NCBI GenBank assembly: GCA_017444165.1
Contig: JAFSXH010000260.1
Location: forward strand, 1-5,429
DNA from: a bacterium
GTDB taxonomy: Bacteria > Vulcanimicrobiota > Xenobia > Xenobiales > Xenobiaceae
Direction: 5' to 3'
Length of the DNA stretch: 5,429 nucleotides
Below the pieces are notes generated by a model. The model searched no databases, had not been told where the DNA came from, and worked only from the letters and a program-made list of their open reading frames with translations. Each line of letters opens with the position of its first letter. Position 1 is the first letter of the stretch. The translations under genes were made by a program, and so were the position numbers. Below, one piece after another: positions 1 through 4,567 of this stretch.

Positions 1-6
1 CTGTGT

Positions 7-29
7 AGGGGGCTTTTGGACAGCCCCTT
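7..29. repeat. GC-rich stem-loop near the left edge
   Basis: GGGGCT (9-14) pairs with AGCCCC (22-27) around a 7-nt loop, and two weaker outer pairs extend it to 7-29. The strong GC stem resembles the hairpin of an intrinsic terminator. However, the plus strand shows only a short T stretch after it, and the minus strand has no U-run before the window ends. It could terminate a gene lying off the left edge or be part of a structured repeat together with the hairpins that follow. The pairing is directly visible; the function is not known. Confidence 0.5.
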
Positions 30-43
30 GAGAATAAGGGTAT

Positions 44-78
44 CCTAATAGCTAACTCCTTCGGGATATGCTATTAGG
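44..78. repeat. Stem-loop with 9-bp arms and UUCG-type tip
   Basis: CCTAATAGC (44-52) is the exact reverse complement of GCTATTAGG (70-78). Inside, TCC (57-59) and GGA (64-66) close a TTCG loop, giving the C(UUCG)G tetraloop known for high RNA stability when read on the plus strand. The outer and inner stems are separated by a small asymmetric internal loop. The tetraloop suggests that the sequence may act as RNA on the plus strand, but no promoter or U-run is evident and no known RNA family was recognised. Confidence 0.5.
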
Positions 79-108
79 CGTTAGTCCATATACCAAACTT
101 CTCGAGAA

Positions 109-132
109 TCTCCAGCTTCTATAAGCTGGAGA
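109..132. repeat. Perfect 10-bp stem-loop
   Basis: TCTCCAGCTT (109-118) pairs perfectly with AAGCTGGAGA (123-132) around a CTAT loop. The palindrome TTCTCGAGAA (99-108) lies immediately upstream. No T-run follows on either strand, so a simple intrinsic terminator is unlikely. It is more likely an internal structural part of the surrounding repeat or of an unrecognised RNA. Confidence 0.55.
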
Positions 133-152
133 GGTTCAATCCCAAAACAACC

Positions 153-190
153 CCACACTACTAACTCCATCCTCCACACTACTAACTCCA
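153..190. repeat. Two 17-nt direct repeats, period 21
   Basis: CCACACTACTAACTCCA occurs exactly at 153-169 and at 174-190, with ATCCT-like DNA between the copies. The core TAACTCC also appears once at 53-59. The two copies lie about 90 bp downstream of ackA on its transcript strand, beyond the probable terminator. They may be the trace of a local duplication or part of a dispersed repeat. Two copies are too few and too closely spaced for a CRISPR array. Confidence 0.6.
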
Positions 191-191
191 C

Positions 192-209
192 GAAGTTTGG
201 CCTTTTGCG
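192..209 (+). repeat. Dispersed 18-mer, copy 1
   Basis: GAAGTTTGGCCTTTTGCG is found here on the plus strand, exactly inverted at 3129-3146, and with three mismatches in direct orientation at 2982-2999. All three copies are intergenic and lie at the edge of repeat-rich stretches. An exact 18-nt match within 5.4 kb is not expected by chance, so this is probably the end signature of a dispersed repeat family. Confidence 0.6.
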
Positions 210-250
210 TTAAAATAAACAACGCCCAAACTCGATAAAGTAAGGGCGTT
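210..250 (-). terminator. Probable intrinsic terminator of ackA
   Basis: On the minus strand, AACGCCC (250-244) and GGGCGTT (227-221) form a 7-bp stem with a 16-nt loop, followed at once by the T-rich tract GTTTATTTTAA (220-210). It begins about 25 bp past the ackA stop codon. Stem, tail and position fit a rho-independent terminator. The loop is long and the T-tract is interrupted, so efficiency may be moderate. Confidence 0.65.
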
Positions 251-275
251 CTTTCCTCAATGAAATAAGATTAAC

Positions 276-1520
276 TTATTTGCTCTTCTCTACGCAATTG
301 ACAACATCGCGAGCGATCATCAACTCTTCGTTAGTGGGAATAACGTAAATCTTAACTTTAGAGCCGTCTTTGGAGATCTCTCCCGCAGATCCGCGCTTGA
401 GTTCTTCGTTCTTCTGCTTGTCGAGTTCTATACCTAAGCAGGGCAGAGTCTCGCAAGTCATAGCACGCATGACAGGGGAATTTTGACCGATACCGCCAGT
501 AAAGACGATGGCATCAGCTCCACCCATCTCAGCAATATAAGCTCCGATGTATTTTATCACTCTGTGAGCGAACATATCTAAAGCCAATTGAGCTCTGGGA
601 TTCTTATCCTTCAGAGCGGCATCTTCCAAGTCACGCATATCAGAGGAGAGGCCAGAGACACCGAGGAGACCAGACTTCTTATTAATTAAAGTGTCGATCT
701 CTTTAGCGGAGAGTCCATCAGTCTCCATGATGTAAAGGAGGGCGGCTGGATCTATATCGCCACAGCGCGTACCCATTAAGAGACCTTCCAAGGGAGTGTG
801 ACCCATAGAAGTATCTACACACTTACCATCTTTAACGGCACAGATAGAACTGCCATTGCCCAGGTGAACGGAAACAATATTGACCTTTTCAACGGGAATA
901 TTGTTGATCTCCGCATATTTGTTCGTTATGTAACGGTGTGAAGTGCCGTGGAATCCGTAGCGGCGGATGTGCAGACGCTCGTAATATTCGTAAGGCAGAC
1001 CGTACATAAAGGCTTTGGGTGCCATCGTGCTGTGGAAATCGGTATCGAAGACAGCCACTTGAGGAATACTCTCGCCCAAGATCTCACGACAAGCGACAAT
1101 GCCCTTGAGTTGGGCGGGGTTGTGTAAGGGGCCGAAAGGAATGCACTCGGTAATACCCTCAATAACCTCATCGTTGATCAGAGTTGACTTGACGAATCTT
1201 TCCGCTCCGTGGAGAATCCTGTGACCGACAGCATCTATATCTTTTAAGCTGTTGACCCCTTCGATCTCGGCCTTACCCGACTCGATCCACTCGAAGATAG
1301 CATTGATAGCCGCACGGTGATCAGGCAGAGGTTTAACTAAATCCTTGATACCCGTCTTGCCCGTGGCTTTCATAGAGACGAGACCCTCTTCCAAGCCGAT
1401 TCTCTCACAATTACCCGAGGCCAGACAACGCTCGGTTCCCTCTTTAATCATATTCAGATCAGTCTGGATGATCTGAAACTTGGCACTTGAAGAGCCGCAA
1501 TTTAATACTAAAATATTCAT
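276..1520 (-). CDS. ackA: Acetate kinase
   Basis: Acetate kinase interconverts acetyl phosphate plus ADP with acetate plus ATP in the cytosol, the ATP-forming end of the Pta-Ack pathway. The 414-residue product has the usual family length and the ASKHA-kinase motifs: NCGSSSAK (7-14, with N7, S10, S12 and K14), GHRILHG (99-105, catalytic Arg at 101), PLHNPA (131-136), RYGFHGTSH (187-195), HLGNGSS (219-225), GTRCGDID (250-257), TGGIGQN (341-347) and TNEEL (396-400, metal-linked Glu). No pta gene is adjacent in the window. The ATG at 1520 is chosen because the family begins almost directly with this strand (M-x-I-L-V-L-N), but it has only a weak ribosome site. A TTG at 1541, in frame and 8 nt after AGGAG, would add seven residues. 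One oddity is FDTDFHSTM (158-166), which has Asp where the family usually has a small residue. The identification is secure. Confidence 0.97.
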   Translation of the reverse strand: MNILVLNCGSSSAKFQIIQTDLNMIKEGTERCLASGNCERIGLEEGLVSMKATGKTGIKDLVKPLPDHRAAINAIFEWIESGKAEIEGVNSLKDIDAVGHRILHGAERFVKSTLINDEVIEGITECIPFGPLHNPAQLKGIVACREILGESIPQVAVFDTDFHSTMAPKAFMYGLPYEYYERLHIRRYGFHGTSHRYITNKYAEINNIPVEKVNIVSVHLGNGSSICAVKDGKCVDTSMGHTPLEGLLMGTRCGDIDPAALLYIMETDGLSAKEIDTLINKKSGLLGVSGLSSDMRDLEDAALKDKNPRAQLALDMFAHRVIKYIGAYIAEMGGADAIVFTGGIGQNSPVMRAMTCETLPCLGIELDKQKNEELKRGSAGEISKDGSKVKIYVIPTNEELMIARDVVNCVEKSK

Positions 1521-1560
1521 GGCCCTGCGTTCTTGCCACAATAGCGATTCTCCTAGCTAT

Positions 1561-1596
1561 TTCCCAATTAGGCTAAAAAGTGCTATATTGACCTAC
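1561..1596 (+). promoter_or_regulatory. Putative extended -10 promoter of the GT9 gene
   Basis: TTCCCA (1561-1566), a 17-bp spacer and TATATT (1584-1589) preceded by TG at 1581-1582 form a sigma-70-like promoter with an extended -10 element. The expected transcription start is about 1596, one base before the ATG at 1597. There is no Shine-Dalgarno sequence in between. The match is by eye and the -35 element has only four of six consensus bases. Confidence 0.5.
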
Positions 1597-2652
1597 ATGC
1601 AGAAGATTCTCATAGTACACACTGGCGGAGGTCTGGGAGATCTCCTCTTATCTACTCCAGTTATAGAAACCTTAGCCTACAATTTTCCTCAAGCTAAGAT
1701 CGATTTTTTAGCCAAAAAATCTACCAGTCCAGCAGTTAAAAATCATCCTCTCTTAAACAAAATTATAACTTTAGAAAATTCTGAGCCAACCTGGAAAGAG
1801 ATATTTGACCTCTCCAAAAAATTGCGTCAAGAGGAGTACGATGCCAGTTTAGTCCTCTGGAGCAAGACGAAGATCGCCTTTATGCTCCTTTTAGCTGGCA
1901 TTCCCGTGAGAATAGGCCAAGATTCACGCCTCTCCTACTCTTGGACGTACACTCACAAAGTTAAAGTTCGCTCTGAACATGGCGACACTCAAACACCCTG
2001 GGGTGAGATACTTTTAGATTATGTGCGCATTCTCAACCTCAAGATCCCTGACTACACCTACAAATTTGTTATACCCCAAGAAGCCCAAATTAAAGCCGAT
2101 AAACTATTAAAAGACCTCCCCCACCTCTCTGGCCCAATTGTCGGAATCCATCCCAGTAAAGGCATAGCCGATCCCGACCGCCGTTGGCCTGTAGATATAT
2201 TTGCTCAATACGCCAAGATCTTAGTTGAAAAACTTCAAGCTCGACTAATAATTACAGGTGGCCCTCAAGAGAAAGATATGATCTCTAAACTGATCGAGTT
2301 GAGTGGTGTACCCTCTCTAAATTTAGCTGGAAAAACTGGTGTAGATACCCTAGCAGCCATAACTCAGAAATGCCAAGTCTTCATCTGTCCAGATTCGGGC
2401 CCAATGCACTTAGCCTCCATATGTGGCACTCCCGTTGTAGGCATTTACGCTCTAAAGGAAGATTTTCCCCAACGCTGGGCTCCAGTGGGTAAAAATTCGC
2501 TCTCTATCATCCCTAGGCCTAATACCTGTCCCCGCCACTGCATAAAAGCTCAATGTCCAGATTTTCAATGTTATCGCCAAATAACACCTCAGCAAATATT
2601 GCAGGCCGTTGAGGATATTTTAGCAAGGACCCTTGACAATAAAGAAGATTAG
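1597..2652 (+). CDS. Glycosyltransferase family 9 (heptosyltransferase-like)
   Basis: This is a 351-residue GT-B-fold glycosyltransferase of family 9, the family of LPS heptosyltransferases such as WaaC, WaaF and WaaQ. These act on the cytoplasmic face of the inner membrane and transfer ADP-heptose to the growing core. The N-terminal half opens with GGGLGDLLLSTPVIETL (10-26), with the family's conserved Asp at 15. The donor-binding half begins at PIVGIHPSKG (180-189), continues through RLIITGGPQEK (216-226) and reaches CPDSGPMHLASICGTP (264-279). A four-cysteine cluster (C311, C315, C320, C325) near the end is often seen in this family. An ATG further upstream in the same frame (1480) is rejected because its extra 39 residues lie antisense to ackA and lack family similarity. 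The start used has no Shine-Dalgarno site. Sugar and acceptor cannot be told from the sequence. The gene implies an outer-membrane or surface glycan. Confidence 0.92.
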   Translation: MQKILIVHTGGGLGDLLLSTPVIETLAYNFPQAKIDFLAKKSTSPAVKNHPLLNKIITLENSEPTWKEIFDLSKKLRQEEYDASLVLWSKTKIAFMLLLAGIPVRIGQDSRLSYSWTYTHKVKVRSEHGDTQTPWGEILLDYVRILNLKIPDYTYKFVIPQEAQIKADKLLKDLPHLSGPIVGIHPSKGIADPDRRWPVDIFAQYAKILVEKLQARLIITGGPQEKDMISKLIELSGVPSLNLAGKTGVDTLAAITQKCQVFICPDSGPMHLASICGTPVVGIYALKEDFPQRWAPVGKNSLSIIPRPNTCPRHCIKAQCPDFQCYRQITPQQILQAVEDILARTLDNKED

Positions 2653-2661
2653 TTATTTAGT
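2633..2661 (+). promoter_or_regulatory. Putative promoter of the small membrane protein gene
   Basis: A perfect TTGACA (2633-2638) lies inside the last codons of the glycosyltransferase gene. With a 17-bp spacer it is followed by TTTAGT (2656-2661), four of six -10 consensus bases. This pair predicts a transcript start at 2668, the A of the ATG. The -10 match is modest, and other alignments such as TAGTAT with a 19-bp spacer are possible. Readthrough from the upstream gene is also likely. Confidence 0.4.
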
Positions 2662-2667
2662 ATACGT

Positions 2668-2931
2668 ATGCAGAATGGATGGCAGAAACCTAAACGTCAA
2701 CACACATGTTCGGATGCGGCCAAGAAGAGCGATGCCTTGCTGTGTCTCGTGTTGGCTATTTTTGTTCTAGCTATCTACTTTTCCAACTATTATCTCAACT
2801 TATTGTTGGCCGCTGTATTGGGCATAGTTGGCAGTTTTTACCCTCAGGAGAGCCAAATAAACAAGGTTGGTCTGTTCGTTTGCAAGGCTGTCGTTATTCT
2901 GTTTTTTTGCTGGAGACTGCTCTTTAGTTAG
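2668..2931 (+). CDS. Small hydrophobic membrane protein, unknown function
   Basis: The 87-residue product is not recognised. After a polar, basic N-terminus (1-20, WQKPKRQHTCSDAAKK) come hydrophobic stretches at about 22-39 (SDALLCLVLAIFVLAIYF), 42-57 (YLNLLLAAVLGIVGSF) and 66-86 (VGLFVCKAVVILFFCWRLL). These predict two or three inner-membrane segments with the basic N-terminus inside. It starts 15 bp after the glycosyltransferase stop, so co-transcription is likely, and a promoter-like TTGACA lies just upstream. No Shine-Dalgarno sequence precedes the ATG; AAGAAG is about 20 nt away. The clean hydrophobic pattern argues for a real gene rather than chance. A role in envelope glycan assembly would be guilt by association only. 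Confidence 0.65.
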   Translation: MQNGWQKPKRQHTCSDAAKKSDALLCLVLAIFVLAIYFSNYYLNLLLAAVLGIVGSFYPQESQINKVGLFVCKAVVILFFCWRLLFS

Positions 2932-2981
2932 TGCAACAACCTCATTGCATTTTTATGCTGTAAGCCTAGTAAACTGTGCCT

Positions 2982-3146
2982 AAAGTTTGACCTTTTGGGT
3001 TCTCCTACCGCTCTTTAACAATTCGTAATGCTTAATTCTTAATGCGTAATTATTTTGGAAAGAAATAATTAATTCATTTCAATTACGAATTACGCATTAT
3101 GAATTACGAATTAAAAAATTCGGTTCACCGCAAAAGGCCAAACTTC
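2982..3146. repeat. MITE-like imperfect inverted repeat with heptad arms
   Basis: The outer ends AAAGTTTGACCTTTTGGG (2982-2999) and CGCAAAAGGCCAAACTTC (3129-3146) are inverted copies with three mismatches. Inside, 3019-3053 is an array of five 7-bp units of the type TAATTCG or TAATGCG. The array at 3081-3115 has the same period in opposite orientation, with units AATTACG, CATTATG and AATTAAA. Between them is an AT-rich loop, 3054-3080. The DNA could extrude or be transcribed as one long hairpin. The arms resemble in style the heptameric short tandem repeats described in cyanobacteria, but no relationship is claimed. No transposase is encoded, so movement would need one elsewhere. Confidence 0.7.
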
Positions 3147-3159
3147 ATATACGACTATT

Positions 3160-3227
3160 CGCTGTGCGTTGCAACAACTGTTCAGAATCGATGATTCTGC
3201 AGTCTGAAATTATCTCAATTCACAGCG
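3160..3227. repeat. Nested inverted repeats after the nitroreductase
   Basis: CGCTGTG (3160-3166) pairs with CACAGCG (3221-3227), and within it CAGAATC (3183-3189) pairs with GATTCTG (3193-3199) around GAT. The structure begins 6 bp past the nitroreductase stop codon on its transcript strand. There is no U-run, so it is not a typical intrinsic terminator. It might protect the 3' end of the message or mark the edge of the repeat element next to it. Confidence 0.4.
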
Positions 3228-3232
3228 CAAGA

Positions 3233-3745
3233 TTACAAATAAGTTACAGTTTCACTAATAGGTTTTCTGTTGTAATGATTGGATATAGGTCTTACACCTT
3301 CAGCGGCATAGCCGAGGTCGAGGATCATCAATATCTGCTCATTCTCTGGCAAAGACAACTCTTGGGCCAATTTATCAGGGTCGAAGAAGTTTAACCAGCA
3401 ACTATCCACACCAGCGTTGTAGGCGGCTAAAACCATATGCGTAGCTACAATCGTGGCGTCTTCAACACCAGAATTATGCTTGCCGCCAGGATACGTAAAA
3501 ACGTTATTTTTATCAAAAGCTACGACTAAGCAGGTGGGAGCACCGTAACGGCAGGGAGTCGCTTGATCGATCTTGGCTAAACCTTCTGCGGATTGCACTA
3601 CATAAATGTGCTGTTCCTGTAAATTTTTGGCTGTGGGAGCCAAACGACCAGCTTCTAAAATAGCTTCGAGGTGAGCGGCCTCCACTTGGCGATCAGAAAA
3701 TTTCTTACAAGAATAACGATCCTTGACTACTTGGGTAAATTCCAT
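3233..3745 (-). CDS. Nitroreductase-family FMN oxidoreductase
   Basis: The 170-residue product belongs to the nitroreductase fold: flavoproteins, usually dimers, that pass electrons from NAD(P)H through FMN to nitro compounds, quinones or other acceptors in the cytosol. The N-terminal RYSCKKFSD (10-18) carries the Arg, Ser and Lys that bind the FMN phosphate. APTAKNLQ (36-43) follows, then a GVEDATIVATHMVLAAYNAG helix region (93-112) at the usual flavin and dimer face, and LGYAAEGVRP...RKP (144-162) closes the site. At 170 residues it is a short single-domain member. The ATG at 3745 is preferred to the one at 3760 because GGAGGAG (3758-3752) stands 6 nt before it and the family starts with this short helix. 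It lies 21 bp behind the MBL hydrolase gene and is probably in its operon. The substrate is unknown. Confidence 0.93.
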   Translation of the reverse strand: MEFTQVVKDRYSCKKFSDRQVEAAHLEAILEAGRLAPTAKNLQEQHIYVVQSAEGLAKIDQATPCRYGAPTCLVVAFDKNNVFTYPGGKHNSGVEDATIVATHMVLAAYNAGVDSCWLNFFDPDKLAQELSLPENEQILMILDLGYAAEGVRPISNHYNRKPISETVTYL

Positions 3746-3751
3746 TATTTT

Positions 3752-3758
3752 CTCCTCC
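3752..3758 (-). promoter_or_regulatory. Strong Shine-Dalgarno site for the nitroreductase
   Basis: GGAGGAG on the minus strand lies 6 nt before the ATG at 3745. It overlaps the alternative upstream ATG at 3760, which therefore has no ribosome site of its own. This decides the start and contrasts with the plus-strand genes, which lack such a site. Confidence 0.85.
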
Positions 3759-3766
3759 ATTACTTC

Positions 3767-4567
3767 TTACAGATCAATCACATCCAGATCATCAGGTACA
3801 AAGATATTTCCTGTATAAAACTCTCTACCTTCCTTAGTATAAAGTTCACGGCGATTATCTATATTTTTATCTTCCGTGTGGTAAAGAATGAGATTTTGTA
3901 TCTGTAATTTCTCAGCTAACTGACAGGCATCTTTCACAGTAGAATGATGCTTTTCGTACGGTTTAAATATATCTCGCTCACCATAGAGACAAAAGGCCTC
4001 ATGCAAAAGCCACTTACTCCCGAAAGCGTATTGATGATTATTCTCATTAAAGGGTTCATCTCCGCAACAGGTCAACTTTTCCTCAGAACCTAGATCCATC
4101 ATAAAACCGAACTGCTTGGCTTTGGTAGAGTGAATATCGAAGAATGTGACTTTGTGAGAGATAATCTCCCAACAAGAACCATCGTCTACTTCAATGAGAT
4201 GCAGACGCTCATCGATAAACTTAGTCAACTTCTTGCCCAAAAGTTTGTCGGCCATATCGCGCAAAAGTTGAATAATCTCATCATGGCCATAAAGGCGAGC
4301 CTCTCCCTCATAGTCTCCCCTAGCCATATGTTGCAGGATCAAGCGCATCATCCAGATTATTCCCATAAGATGATCTATATGTTTGTGGGTCAGAAATATA
4401 TCTCTCAGATCGCGCCAATTTATACCGACAGCTCTCAATTGAGCTAAAAGGCCATTACCACCGCCGCCATCAACGAGAAAATGGCGATTGCCATCGATAA
4501 GAACAAAACAAGTATTATAACAATCGGTAACTAAGGCGTTACCTGTGCCCAGTATGGTTATTTTCAT
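3767..4567 (-). CDS. MBL-fold metallohydrolase, RNase Z-like
   Basis: The 266-residue product is a metallo-beta-lactamase-fold hydrolase of the RNase Z/ElaC-like group, presumably binding two zinc ions in the cytosol. It opens with MKITILGTGNA (1-11). The metal motif THKHIDH (60-66) provides H61, H63, D65 and H66. Further candidates are H146 in FDIHSTK, D170 in CCGDEP, H189 in LLHEAF and H230 in LILYHTED. The HHSTVKDACQLAEKL segment (207-221) resembles the conserved His-containing helix near the end of RNase Z. True tRNase Z activity is not assured: no clear flexible tRNA-binding arm is seen, and many relatives act on small molecules. The start overlaps the upstream gene by 29 bp and has no evident Shine-Dalgarno sequence, so translation may be coupled. 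A TAGAAT (4587-4582) just upstream could be an internal -10 element. Confidence 0.88.
   Translation of the reverse strand: MKITILGTGNALVTDCYNTCFVLIDGNRHFLVDGGGGNGLLAQLRAVGINWRDLRDIFLTHKHIDHLMGIIWMMRLILQHMARGDYEGEARLYGHDEIIQLLRDMADKLLGKKLTKFIDERLHLIEVDDGSCWEIISHKVTFFDIHSTKAKQFGFMMDLGSEEKLTCCGDEPFNENNHQYAFGSKWLLHEAFCLYGERDIFKPYEKHHSTVKDACQLAEKLQIQNLILYHTEDKNIDNRRELYTKEGREFYTGNIFVPDDLDVIDL

Larger units (their letters stand above)
93..200. repeat. Possible small repeat element with 9-bp inverted ends
   Basis: CCAAACTTC (93-101) and GAAGTTTGG (192-200) are exact inverted copies that flank 90 bp of non-coding DNA. The interior contains a strong hairpin (109-132) and a 17-nt direct repeat. The right end continues into the 18-mer GAAGTTTGGCCTTTTGCG, which recurs in the intergenic region near 3140. 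This looks like a short dispersed or MITE-like element, but no target-site duplication could be identified and the true ends are uncertain. Confidence 0.35.
2932..3232. other. Intergenic gap between convergent genes, repeat-filled
   Basis: These 301 bp lie between the stop codons of the small membrane protein (plus) and the nitroreductase (minus). No gene or RNA is recognised here. The centre (2982-3146) is a long imperfect inverted repeat of 7-bp units, and the right side (3160-3227) is a nested hairpin. No strong intrinsic terminator is seen for either convergent unit. The long inverted repeat could serve that role in both directions, and on the minus strand a short CGGTGAACCG stem followed by a six-T run (within 3114-3130) is a weak candidate. 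Confidence 0.6.

Noticed and set aside
131..146. GGTTCAATCC, which looks like a tRNA T-loop
   Set aside because: The bases that should form the T-stem do not pair beyond two positions, and no acceptor stem, anticodon arm or CCA fits around it.
84..170. 28-codon minus-strand frame starting after GGAGG
   Set aside because: The GGAGG touches the ATG with no spacer, the frame runs through the perfect hairpin and repeats, and the product has no recognisable features.
153..190. CRISPR array
   Set aside because: There are only two repeats, 4 nt apart, with no spacers of normal length and no cas genes.
926..1171. Open frame inside acetate kinase
   Set aside because: It lies wholly within ackA on the same strand in another frame, and its Ser/Thr-rich product has no motifs.
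1480..1596. N-terminal extension of the glycosyltransferase
   Set aside because: It is antisense to the ackA start, has no family similarity, and the GT9 family begins at the ATG at 1597.
2947..2958. GCAT-TTTT-ATGC as terminator of the small membrane protein gene
   Set aside because: The stem is only four base pairs with no following U-run, so it is too weak to call.
3164..3394. Plus-strand open frame opposite the nitroreductase 3' end
   Set aside because: It is antisense to the well-supported nitroreductase and starts within a hairpin repeat.
4130..4447. Plus-strand open frame opposite the MBL hydrolase
   Set aside because: It is antisense to conserved metal-binding motifs and has no recognisable domain.
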